Below are positions 47,260-55,403 of a stretch of DNA of 64,000 nucleotides, piece after piece (the first letter of the stretch is position 1; each line of letters begins with the position of its first letter). This stretch comes from Sulfurimonas sp. HSL-3221. GTDB lineage: Bacteria; Campylobacterota; Campylobacteria; Campylobacterales; Sulfurimonadaceae. The position numbers were made by a program, and so were the translations under genes. The stretch lies in the NCBI RefSeq assembly GCF_021044585.1, contig NZ_CP087998.1, forward strand, positions 1,240,001 to 1,304,000. The letters are read 5' to 3'. The notes beneath the pieces were generated by a model, which made no database searches, had not been told where the DNA came from, and was given only the letters and a program-made list of their open reading frames with translations.

Positions 47260-47735
47260 AGTCCGCTTTAGCCCTTATCCTGGCCACGGCAGTGACCGGG
47301 AGCCTCTATGCAGCCGAACAGCTCAGAATCGTTGCCGACGCCTTTACGGCCAACGAAAAACAGGGGCGTTCGGTCTTCGAGGGTCATGTGCACATCAAGA
47401 TGGGAAGCGACGAACTCAACGCCTCGCGCGTTGAGGTCTATACCGCGGCCGACCGTACGCCGACGAAGTATATCGCCAGCGGCGACGCCTCCTTTTTCCT
47501 CAAGGCCGACAACGGTTCCACCTACAGCGGGCGCGCGCAGAAGGTCATCTATCTGCCGCTCAAAGAGCAGTACAGTTTCTACGGCGACGTACACCTTATG
47601 CAGCACGACGAGCACAAGCAGATCGACGGTGAAGAGGTCGTGGTCAATATCCAGGAGGGAACGGCCGCGGCAAAAGGGGCTGAGCGCCAGCCCGTTATCA
47701 TGATCTTCAATCTCCCCGAGGAGAAAAAGAAGTGA
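47256..47735 (+). CDS. lptA: LPS transport periplasmic protein LptA
   Basis: A 159-residue secreted beta-jellyroll protein bridging inner and outer membrane for LPS transport. Signal peptide ends near LYA-AEQ (about 20). The start is GTG 47256. Core pattern (ANEKQGRSVFEGHVHIKMG, YSFYGDVHLMQ) is typical of the OstA-like fold. Confidence 0.88.
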   Translation: MKSALALILATAVTGSLYAAEQLRIVADAFTANEKQGRSVFEGHVHIKMGSDELNASRVEVYTAADRTPTKYIASGDASFFLKADNGSTYSGRAQKVIYLPLKEQYSFYGDVHLMQHDEHKQIDGEEVVVNIQEGTAAAKGAERQPVIMIFNLPEEKKK

Positions 47736-48355
47736 TTGAGGTCGTCGAAGCGCATTTCGAGACGAGCGCCGCGAACATCTCCCAGTCACCGGAGAACGAC
47801 ACCGTCAACGAGGTGGCCTTCATGGCCCGCTCCAACGCAGGCAAAAGTTCGCTGCTCAATGCGCTGTGTAACCACAAAAACCTTGCAAAAGTCTCCGCGA
47901 CGCCGGGGAAAACGCGCCTGATCAACTATTTCGACGCCACCTTCATGGATCGGGAGAGCCGCGAAAAATATTCGGCAAAACTGGTCGACCTTCCCGGGTT
48001 TGGATACGCGAAGGTCTCCAAAAGCCTCAAGAGCGACTGGGAGAAGAACCTGACCGACTTCATTACCCAGCGCGAACAGATCCGCGTCTTTGTCCATCTT
48101 GTCGATGCGCGCCACCCCGATCTCCCCATCGACCGCTCCGTCGCCGAATACCTTGAGCAGATCCGCCGCCCCGGCCAGACCGTTCTGCGCGTCTTTACCA
48201 AAGGGGACAAGCTCAACCAGAAAGAGCTCGGGGCGCTGCTGCGGGATTACCCCGGTGCGATGGTCGTCTCCAGCAGCAAAAAGCGGGGCATTTCAAAACT
48301 GGCGGCACGCCTTTACGATCTCCTGACGGAGGATGATGATGGCCATTCACTATAG
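47732..48355 (+). CDS. engB: Ribosome biogenesis GTPase YsxC/EngB
   Basis: A 207-residue GTPase for 50S subunit assembly. G1 RSNAGKSSLLNAL, G3 DLPGFGYAKV and G4 TKGDKLN are intact. The start is GTG 47732, coupled to lptA. The 3' end overlaps the acetyltransferase gene by 17 bases. Confidence 0.94.
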   Translation: MIEVVEAHFETSAANISQSPENDTVNEVAFMARSNAGKSSLLNALCNHKNLAKVSATPGKTRLINYFDATFMDRESREKYSAKLVDLPGFGYAKVSKSLKSDWEKNLTDFITQREQIRVFVHLVDARHPDLPIDRSVAEYLEQIRRPGQTVLRVFTKGDKLNQKELGALLRDYPGAMVVSSSKKRGISKLAARLYDLLTEDDDGHSL

Positions 48356-48800
48356 AAAAGCGACCCTGGCCGATATCGAGGCGATGCAGCGCCTCGTCGC
48401 GCCCAAGGTCGACGACGGCACCATTCTCGTGCGCAGCAACGACGAACTGGCGACCAACATCCGCTCCTACATACTCGCTTTTGACGGCGAGCGCCTGATC
48501 GGCTTCACGGCACTGCATGTGCATTCGCCGGAGCTGGCGGAAATCCGCTCGCTGATCGTCGACGAACCCTACCGCAACCGCGGGATCGGGGCGGAACTGG
48601 TCAAGCTGGCACTGGAAGAGGGGAGGAAGCTCGGCCTCAAACGGATCCTGGCACTCACCTATGCGGCCCGATTCTTCGAAAAACTCTCCTTTTCCGAGAT
48701 CCCAAAAGAGAGCCTGCCCGAACATAAGATCTGGGCCGACTGTATCAAATGCAAGCACTTTCCGGTATGCAACGAAATCGCGCTGATCAAAACCCTCTGA
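48339..48800 (+). CDS. GNAT acetyltransferase, short ArgA-like N-acetylglutamate synthase
   Basis: A 153-residue GNAT domain protein. RSLIVDEPYRNRGIGAELV is the acetyl-CoA loop. The C-terminal segment PEHKIWADCIKCKHFPVCNE with its Cys pairs is typical of stand-alone N-acetylglutamate synthases for arginine synthesis. Three successive ATGs occur; 48339 has the best distance from GGAGG. Confidence 0.82.
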   Translation: MAIHYRKATLADIEAMQRLVAPKVDDGTILVRSNDELATNIRSYILAFDGERLIGFTALHVHSPELAEIRSLIVDEPYRNRGIGAELVKLALEEGRKLGLKRILALTYAARFFEKLSFSEIPKESLPEHKIWADCIKCKHFPVCNEIALIKTL

Positions 48801-49219
48801 TCTGGCTTTTTTTCGCGCTGCTCTTCGTGCCCTACGAAGCGCTCTCCATGCACTACCTCTATCTGCCGCCGATGTTCGGCGTCCTTTTTTTCCTCTACAT
48901 CAGGGCGCTTGATACCCATTCGTCCTTCGCGTTTTTCCTGATCATGATCCTGCTGGTCATCGCCGAGACCGCCAAGGGGTATCTGCTGCTCAGCACGCTC
49001 TTCTTCTATACGGTCAGCTACTTCCTGATCCTGCCGCGGATCAAAAGTATCGTCTCCTGCCATCTCTGCCTCAACGGGATCATCGTGGTGCTCGCCTACG
49101 TCGGCTACTGGGCGTTTACCGCGCTTTTTGCGAATATGTTCGCCCTGCCGCTGCCGCAGCTTGATTTCAAGGTCATCTTCTACATGATGATCGAATTCTT
49201 CCTGGTGGGGCTGCTGTGA
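48767..49219 (+). CDS. Integral membrane protein upstream of PBP2 (MreD-like position)
   Basis: A 150-residue protein with about five hydrophobic helices. In C. jejuni an unnamed membrane protein occupies the same place. Size, topology and position before PBP2 recall MreD of the elongasome, but I see no decisive motif. The start is uncertain: ATG 48767, or 48749 with six more residues. The end overlaps the PBP2 GTG. Confidence 0.72.
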   Translation: MQRNRADQNPLIWLFFALLFVPYEALSMHYLYLPPMFGVLFFLYIRALDTHSSFAFFLIMILLVIAETAKGYLLLSTLFFYTVSYFLILPRIKSIVSCHLCLNGIIVVLAYVGYWAFTALFANMFALPLPQLDFKVIFYMMIEFFLVGLL

Positions 49220-51000
49220 GAACCCGTTTCCTTATCGCCCTGTTCATCTTCATCTGGGTCTCGCTGCTCAGCCGCGTCTACTATCTGAGCGTGCACTCCA
49301 ACCGCTATTACGAGCAGCTCTCGACGGAAAACACCCTCAAGACGGAGCGGATCGCACCGGTCCGCGGCGAGATACTCGACCGGAACTTCAAGCCCCTCGC
49401 CATCAACAAGCTGGGTTTCAAGATCGAGATCATGCCCCATCTGAACACCCAGAAGCGGTTGGAGAGCCTTCAGACGACGCTGGAACGGATCCAGACGCTG
49501 CTGCCGATGCTCGATGCGCAGAAGATGATCAAGATCTACAAACAGAACGATTCACACTACAACCACCGCGAGATCGCCGTGGCCGACTTTATCTCCTACG
49601 AGGATATTCTGCCCGTCTACTCGGAGCTGAACCTGCTCGAGAACGTCAAGATCTCTCCGGCCCCGATGCGCTACTACCCCTACCAGAAGATCGCGGCGCA
49701 TCTCATCGGGTATACGGCGAAGTCCAACCAGCAGGAGATCGAGAAGGACCCCGTGCTCAAACTGACGGGCATCGTCGGGAAATCGGGTCTTGAGAAGCAG
49801 TACAACCGCTACCTCGAAGGGGTGCCCGGGGAGCGCACGGTACAGATGAACGCGCTCAACGAGGAGATCTCCGTGCTCGAGACCCGCAAGGCGGTGGAGA
49901 ACCGGAACCTGGTGCTCACCATTGACATGCGGTTGCAGCAGTACATCAGCGAACTGATGCGCGGGAATGCGGGGGCCGTGATCGTGATGGGCCTTGACGG
50001 CGAGATCCTCTCGGCGGGGAGCTACCCCGAATACAACCCCAACACCTTCGTCTCGGGGATCTCGGCAAAGAAATGGAACGCCCTGATCAACGACCTCGAC
50101 ATGCCCTTTACAAACAAGATCGTCAACGGGCTCTATCCGCCGGGCTCCACCATCAAACCCTCTATCGGGCTCGTCTATCTCGACAGCGGGATCAGCCAGT
50201 GGTGGTACGTCACCTGCAGCGGTACGATGAAGCTGGGGAACCGAAATTTCCGCTGCTGGAAAAGCTGGGGACACGGCAAGACAGACCTGCACAAGGCGAT
50301 CCGCGAGAGCTGCGATGACTACTTCTACAAAGGGAGTCTCAAGGTCGGGATCGAAAAAATCAGTGAAGGGTTGAAAAACTTCGGCCTGGGCAACAAAACG
50401 GATATAGACCTTCCCAATGAGTTCATCGGCACCATTCCCAACCGGGCCTGGAAACGGGAGCGCTACAACGAACCGTGGTATATCGGCGAGACGCTCAACA
50501 CCTCCATCGGGCAGGGGAGTGTGCTCGTTACGCCCCTGCAGATCGCCCAGAACACGGCGCTCCTCGCCGGCGGGAAACTGCCACGACCGAGGCTAGCGCG
50601 CATGATCGACAACAACCTGACCAAAGCGGTCTACCGGGATGTACTGACCCCTGCGCAAAAAGCGGACCTTCCCATCATCCGCCGTGCGATGCGCCAGGTC
50701 TGCAGCCATCCCAAAGGAACGGCGTCCTCCCAGATCAAAACCACGGTGCCCATCGCAGGCAAGACCGGTACCGCCCAGGTAGTCGGGATCCCGCAGGCGA
50801 CGAAGAAACGGATCAAAGAGGAGGATATGGCCTACTATACGCGCTCACACGCCTGGCTGACGACCTATGGGCCCTATAAGCATCCCAAATACGTCGTTAC
50901 CGCCCTGATTGAACACGGCGGCCACGGGGCCAGCGCCGCCGGTGACATCGTCTCGAAGATCTATGACAAACTGGTAGAGTTCGGGTATATTAAAAAGTAG
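49216..51000 (+). CDS. mrdA: Penicillin-binding protein 2 (transpeptidase)
   Basis: A 594-residue class B PBP of the elongation complex. One N-terminal helix (about 5-25), PBP dimerisation domain with APVRGEILDRN, then the transpeptidase: STIK (Ser311), SCD (Ser365) and KTGTAQ (Lys516). The SxD second motif is as in PBP2 rather than SxN. The start is GTG 49216. Last gene of the conserved run. Confidence 0.94.
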   Translation: MRTRFLIALFIFIWVSLLSRVYYLSVHSNRYYEQLSTENTLKTERIAPVRGEILDRNFKPLAINKLGFKIEIMPHLNTQKRLESLQTTLERIQTLLPMLDAQKMIKIYKQNDSHYNHREIAVADFISYEDILPVYSELNLLENVKISPAPMRYYPYQKIAAHLIGYTAKSNQQEIEKDPVLKLTGIVGKSGLEKQYNRYLEGVPGERTVQMNALNEEISVLETRKAVENRNLVLTIDMRLQQYISELMRGNAGAVIVMGLDGEILSAGSYPEYNPNTFVSGISAKKWNALINDLDMPFTNKIVNGLYPPGSTIKPSIGLVYLDSGISQWWYVTCSGTMKLGNRNFRCWKSWGHGKTDLHKAIRESCDDYFYKGSLKVGIEKISEGLKNFGLGNKTDIDLPNEFIGTIPNRAWKRERYNEPWYIGETLNTSIGQGSVLVTPLQIAQNTALLAGGKLPRPRLARMIDNNLTKAVYRDVLTPAQKADLPIIRRAMRQVCSHPKGTASSQIKTTVPIAGKTGTAQVVGIPQATKKRIKEEDMAYYTRSHAWLTTYGPYKHPKYVVTALIEHGGHGASAAGDIVSKIYDKLVEFGYIKK

Positions 51001-51013
51001 CGGCTGCAGGGGC

Positions 51014-51943
51014 TTACTGCCCGAGCGCGCTTTTGACGAAGAGGGCAAAGATCATCAGTAGAATGATCCCGCCGGCTTTGCTGTAGAGCTTATTGGCAAG
51101 GACCAGCAGCAGCGCGAGTGAAGCAGCCATCATAATGTAGATGTCGGCGAGGTTTGTCCCGTTGATGGGAAGCGGGCGGATAATGGCCGCGCCGCCGAGC
51201 ACCATGGCAAAGTTGGCAACGTTGGAACCGATGATGTTCCCAATGCTCAGATCGGCGTTGCCCTTTTTGAGGGCAACAAGGGAGACGACAAGCTCCGGCA
51301 GCGACGTCCCGAAGGCGATCAGCAGCAGGCCGATGACCCATTCGCTGACCCCGAGGCTGCGGGCGATCATACTGGCGCTTTCGACAACGAAGTGGGCCCC
51401 GCCGATGGTCATAATGAAGCCCACACCGAGCAGCGCAATCGTTTTGCCCCAGGCAAAGGCCTCTTTTTCCAGGCTCTCGTCAATCTCCTCGGTCAGTTCC
51501 GAACCGTCCGTCGAGAAGAGGAAGTAAAGGTAGGCGGCCATGAGAATGACAAAGATGCCGCCCTCGAAACGGCCGATGACGCCGTCGTAAGCCGTCAGAA
51601 AATAGAGGATGACGGGGAAAAGGATCCAGGCGCTGTCGCGGTTGAACAGATCGCGGTCCGGATTCATCTTCTTCGCCAGGACAAAGACGAGGCCCAGGAC
51701 GAGGGTGATATTCATCGTCACGCTGCCGACGACGTTCGCGACAGCCATTTCGGGCTTGGCGTACCATGACGCTGTCATCGATGCCGCCATCTCCGGCAGG
51801 GAAGTGCCGAACCCGACCAGCGTCGCGCCGATGACGAAGTGGGAGATGTTGTAGTGCAGGGCGATCCGCTCGGATTCGCGGATAATGAAATCCGCCCCCC
51901 AGATAAGCGCCGCCATCGCGGCAACGAAAACAAGATACTCCAT
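51014..51943 (-). CDS. CaCA family sodium/calcium exchanger (YrbG-like)
   Basis: A 309-residue transporter of about ten helices. The two alpha-repeats are GFGTSLPEMAASMTA with VANVVGSVTMNITLVLG, and AFGTSLPELVVSLVA with IGNIIGSNVANFAMVLG, whose Glu/Asn/Ser residues bind Ca2+ and Na+. A charged cytosolic loop lies in the middle. It is convergent with PBP2, 13 bases apart, and overlaps the ybeY stop at one base. Confidence 0.92.
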   Translation of the reverse strand: MEYLVFVAAMAALIWGADFIIRESERIALHYNISHFVIGATLVGFGTSLPEMAASMTASWYAKPEMAVANVVGSVTMNITLVLGLVFVLAKKMNPDRDLFNRDSAWILFPVILYFLTAYDGVIGRFEGGIFVILMAAYLYFLFSTDGSELTEEIDESLEKEAFAWGKTIALLGVGFIMTIGGAHFVVESASMIARSLGVSEWVIGLLLIAFGTSLPELVVSLVALKKGNADLSIGNIIGSNVANFAMVLGGAAIIRPLPINGTNLADIYIMMAASLALLLVLANKLYSKAGGIILLMIFALFVKSALGQ

Positions 51944-52374
51944 TACGCCTCCTCGGTACGGACGATCAGGCTGCTCGGCAGTCCGAGCGCTTTGATGACT
52001 TCTTCCTCTTTGCGCCGCATCTCGCCCTCGTCCGTCTCATGGTCAAAGCCCAGCAGGTGCAATACGCCGTGCAAAAAGAGCAGGGCGCACTCCTCCGTCT
52101 CGCTGTGACCGAAACGCGCCGCGCCGCTGCGCACATGGTCTGCGCTGATAACGATGCTGCCGATCGGTGCCATCGGCATCGGATCGTAAGGGAAGCTCAG
52201 CACATCGGTCGCTTTGTCGATGCCGCGGTGGTCGCGGTTGAGCACGCGGATCGTCTCGTCGTCGCAGATGACAAGCTCCATCTCGCCTGCGTCCAGCGCG
52301 TCAACAATGGCGTCAAGCAGTGTAAAATCCGGTAGAAAATCCGTTTGGTTGTCGATATCAATCATAGACGGCAT
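51943..52374 (-). CDS. ybeY: Endoribonuclease YbeY
   Basis: A 143-residue single-strand endonuclease for 16S rRNA 3' maturation and ribosome quality control. HGVLHLLGFDH carries the zinc ligands. NRDHRGIDKATDVLSFPYD is the other signature. The start may be ATG 52374, or 52365 (MIDIDNQT), which aligns better with relatives. Confidence 0.92.
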   Translation of the reverse strand: MPSMIDIDNQTDFLPDFTLLDAIVDALDAGEMELVICDDETIRVLNRDHRGIDKATDVLSFPYDPMPMAPIGSIVISADHVRSGAARFGHSETEECALLFLHGVLHLLGFDHETDEGEMRRKEEEVIKALGLPSSLIVRTEEA

Positions 52375-52428
52375 TTTAGCCAATCTGTGCTTTAGCGTGC
52401 CGTTACTGAAACGTTTTTGCCGCTATGC

Positions 52429-52441
52429 TACAATCAATCCA
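52429..52441 (+). promoter_or_regulatory. -10 box implying a leaderless transcript for the dehydrogenase operon
   Basis: TACAAT at 52429-52434 is followed after 6 bases by the ATG at 52441; no ribosome-binding sequence lies between. Transcription would begin at or next to the start codon. Confidence 0.45.
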
Positions 52442-52950
52442 TGATAAACCGACGAACCCTCCTGTTCGGGGGCGCGGCGCTGCTGCTTCTGCCTGCCGAA
52501 AGCGGTGCGGAGTACGCCCGTCCCGTCACCATGCACGCAGAACCGTACCAGACCATTGCCACCGTCCATCGCGACCTCTTTCCCGGTGGCGGCGGTGCCC
52601 CTTCGCCCCGGCTGCTCAAAGCGATCGACTACCTCGGCGGCGTTATGCGCGATCCCTACGTCGATGACGATGACAAGCGTTTTCTCACCAACGGCGCGCG
52701 CTGGCTGAACGAACAGGCCCGCAAGGATTACGGCTATGCCTACTACCGGCTCCCCCCGGAACAGCGCCAGCAGGTCCTGCAAAAGGCTTCCGGACTCGTC
52801 TGGGGGGACAACTGGCTCTGGAGCGTGCTCTCCTATCTTTTCGAAGCCCTGCTGAGCGACCCTGTCTACGGCGCGAACACCCACGAGGCAGGGTGGCGCT
52901 GGCTGCGTTACGAACCCGGCTATCCCCGGCCGAAGACACCGTTAATATGA
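52441..52950 (+). CDS. Gluconate 2-dehydrogenase subunit 3-like protein (Tat-exported)
   Basis: A 169-residue small subunit of a GMC-type dehydrogenase. The N terminus MINRRTLLFGGAALLLL has the twin Arg and hydrophobic core of a Tat signal, followed by a helical domain with DNWLWSVLSYLFEALLSDPVYG typical of subunit 3. Such subunits help fold and export the flavoprotein, which has no signal of its own. Its stop overlaps the flavoprotein ATG. Confidence 0.85.
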   Translation: MINRRTLLFGGAALLLLPAESGAEYARPVTMHAEPYQTIATVHRDLFPGGGGAPSPRLLKAIDYLGGVMRDPYVDDDDKRFLTNGARWLNEQARKDYGYAYYRLPPEQRQQVLQKASGLVWGDNWLWSVLSYLFEALLSDPVYGANTHEAGWRWLRYEPGYPRPKTPLI

Positions 52951-54653
52951 AACAATATGATATCTGCATCGTCGGCAGCGGCGCGGGGGCTTCTCCCGTA
53001 GCATACGAACTCAGCCGCGCGGGCTACCGTGTCCTCGTACTGGAGAAGGGGCCCTACCTGACGGAGAAGGATTTTACCAAGGACGAAATCGCCGTCAGCC
53101 GCCGCAGCATCTACACCCCCCGGCTTAGGGAGGAGCAGCATGTCGTGGAGACCTATGACAGTGACGGCAGCATTGATCGCGTGACCGCGGCGGAATCGGG
53201 CTGGAACTTCTGGAACGGCTCCATGGTGGGAGGCTCTTCGAATCTGATGAGCGGCTATTTCCACCGGATGAAACCGGTCGACTTCAGGCTCCGATCCGCC
53301 TTCGGTCCCGTGGCAGGGGCCAACGTCGTCGACTGGCCCATCTCCTATGACGACATGGAACCCTATTTTACGAAAGTCGAACAGCTCGTCGGCGTCTCGG
53401 GCAGGGTCGTCGAGCACCCTTTCCAGGAGCGGCGCTCCACGAAGGATTTCCCCTTCCCGCCGACCTGGGAGCAGCCCATCTCCGGCTGGTTTGATACGGC
53501 CTGCGAAACGCTCGGGTATCACAGCATCCCCACGCCGAGGGCCGTGCTCCCCTTTGACGCCCTGGGGCGCAGCGGCTGTTCCTACTCCAACTTCTGCGGC
53601 AGTTACGGCTGCGCGACGGGCGCCAAAGGCAACGCCCGCGCGGCACTCCTTGAAAAGGCGAAAGCGACGGGGCGGTGCGATATTCTCCCGAACGTGTTTG
53701 TCTACAGACTCGATGCCGACCGGCAGCACGTCACCGCGGCGCACTACTTTGATGCCGACGGCAGACCCCGCACCGTCACGGCAGGCACCTTTGTTGTTGC
53801 CGCCCAGGCGATCGAAAGCGTACGCCTGCTGTTCAATTCGCGCAACGATTTCCACCCCGACGGTCTGGGAAACGCCAACGGCCAGCTGGGCAAGAACCTT
53901 ATCTTTTCCGCCGGCGGCAGCGGGCAGGGGAGGTTCGAGTTTGCCCGCCTGAACGAACGGCAGCGCTTTGAGCTGATGACCCGCGGCGCCTTCGTCAACC
54001 GCTCGTTGCAGGAGTGGTACGTCTATCATCAAAACGGGCGTGCGGTGAAAGGGGGGACGATCGATTTTCTCTTCGAGCATGCCAACCCCGTCAGTCGTGC
54101 CCTGCGCGAGCTTTACGACGACGACGGCAATCTGCTCTGGGGGCGGAAACTGCAGGCGCGGCTTGAGCACGCCTTCACGGCGTCTCGTATCTTCGCCTTT
54201 GAGGTCTTTAATGACTGGATGCCGACGGACAAATGTTTTGTCTCCGTTGACGAAAGCGTGAAAGACAAGTGGGGAGTGCCCGTCGGCAAGATCCGCCTCT
54301 ACGGCCATCCGCAGGATATCGAGGTCGGGAATTACCTGGCCGAAAAAGCGGAGAGTGTCCTGCGGCAGATGGGAGCGGTTGAGATCGAGAGCGACATCTC
54401 CTCGGCCCCGCCGCCGAATCTGGTCGCCGGCGGGTGCCGTTTCGGGACGGACCCCGAACACTCCGTCCTCGACCCCAATTGCAAAATGCACGGCATCGAC
54501 AATCTCTATGTTTCCGATGCGAGCTTTATGCCGACGGGCGGGAGCGTGCCCTACACCTGGACGATCTACGCCAACGCGTTCCGGGTCGCCGATGCCATCA
54601 TGGCCGCGCTCAAAGGCCGGGAAACAGGCTATAATAACGTCAAAGATTCATAA
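52947..54653 (+). CDS. GMC-family FAD dehydrogenase, catalytic subunit
   Basis: A 569-residue flavoprotein. The FAD-binding GSGAGASPVAYELSRAGYRV is at 10-29, GGSSNLMSG at about 95-103, and the C-terminal GMC region YVSDASFMPTGGSVPYTWT. Cys211, Cys217 and Cys222 (C-x5-C-x4-C) closely recall the 3Fe-4S ligands of bacterial FAD-glucose and fructose dehydrogenases. The usual cytochrome c subunit is missing here, and no ready-made His pair is obvious in the active site. It would oxidise a sugar, polyol or alcohol in the periplasm. Cotranscribed with the Tat-carrying small subunit. Confidence 0.86.
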   Translation: MKQYDICIVGSGAGASPVAYELSRAGYRVLVLEKGPYLTEKDFTKDEIAVSRRSIYTPRLREEQHVVETYDSDGSIDRVTAAESGWNFWNGSMVGGSSNLMSGYFHRMKPVDFRLRSAFGPVAGANVVDWPISYDDMEPYFTKVEQLVGVSGRVVEHPFQERRSTKDFPFPPTWEQPISGWFDTACETLGYHSIPTPRAVLPFDALGRSGCSYSNFCGSYGCATGAKGNARAALLEKAKATGRCDILPNVFVYRLDADRQHVTAAHYFDADGRPRTVTAGTFVVAAQAIESVRLLFNSRNDFHPDGLGNANGQLGKNLIFSAGGSGQGRFEFARLNERQRFELMTRGAFVNRSLQEWYVYHQNGRAVKGGTIDFLFEHANPVSRALRELYDDDGNLLWGRKLQARLEHAFTASRIFAFEVFNDWMPTDKCFVSVDESVKDKWGVPVGKIRLYGHPQDIEVGNYLAEKAESVLRQMGAVEIESDISSAPPPNLVAGGCRFGTDPEHSVLDPNCKMHGIDNLYVSDASFMPTGGSVPYTWTIYANAFRVADAIMAALKGRETGYNNVKDS

Positions 54654-54664
54654 GGGGAGCACAC

Positions 54665-55348
54665 GTGGGTAAAAAAGCGGTCTGTATCATGAGCGGCGGA
54701 ATGGATTCGACACTGGCGGCCTATATGCTCCGCGCTCAGGGGTATGAGATCGTTGCGGTCCATTTCAACTACGATCAGCGCACGCAGCAAAAGGAGCTGG
54801 AGAGCTTCCGGGCTATCACGGCGCGCCTCGGCACCGGGCAGACCTACGAGATCGATCTGGACTTTTTCGCCGCCATCGGCGCCTCGGCATTGACGGACAG
54901 AAGCATCGACGTCCCCACGGGCGGCATTGAAGCCGGCGTCCCCGTCACCTACGTACCGTTCCGTAACGGCATCTTTTTGAGCATCGCCGCCGCCATTGCC
55001 GAAAAAGAGGGAGCTTCCGTCATCGGCATTGGTGTCGTCGAGGAGGATTCCAGCGGCTACCCCGACTGCCGCGAGGCCTACATCGAAGCGATGCAGCGTG
55101 CCGTCAATCTCGGCACGAGGGATGAAACGCAGCTCACCATCGCCATGCCGCTGGTGCACCTTAAAAAGGAGCAGATCGTCGCCGAGGCCCTTGCGTACGA
55201 CGTACCGCTCGAACTGACCTGGAGCTGCTACAGTGACGAAGCGGCGGCCTGCGGCGTCTGCGACAGCTGCCGGCTCCGCCTCAAAGGTTTCGAACTGGCC
55301 GGCATACCCGACCCGATTCCCTATCGTGTTAAAAACGGTGTGTCCTAA
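54665..55348 (+). CDS. queC: 7-cyano-7-deazaguanine synthase
   Basis: A 227-residue ATP-dependent enzyme of queuosine synthesis. SGGMDSTLAAYML is the PP-loop; the C-terminal zinc site is CGVCDSC plus the upstream WSCYS Cys. Start is GTG 54665 after GGGGAG. A TATAAT in the tail of the preceding gene (54630-54635) may give it its own promoter. Confidence 0.94.
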   Translation: MGKKAVCIMSGGMDSTLAAYMLRAQGYEIVAVHFNYDQRTQQKELESFRAITARLGTGQTYEIDLDFFAAIGASALTDRSIDVPTGGIEAGVPVTYVPFRNGIFLSIAAAIAEKEGASVIGIGVVEEDSSGYPDCREAYIEAMQRAVNLGTRDETQLTIAMPLVHLKKEQIVAEALAYDVPLELTWSCYSDEAAACGVCDSCRLRLKGFELAGIPDPIPYRVKNGVS

Positions 55349-55403
55349 GCCTGTCGAAAACTGTTATGATATACAATATCAGAAGTTGACACAAAGGAGT
55401 CCG

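Noticed and set aside
52920-54491. Long open frame antisense to the GMC dehydrogenase (523 codons, minus strand)
   Set aside because: Mirror of a strongly supported flavoprotein gene; no domain and no ribosome-binding site.
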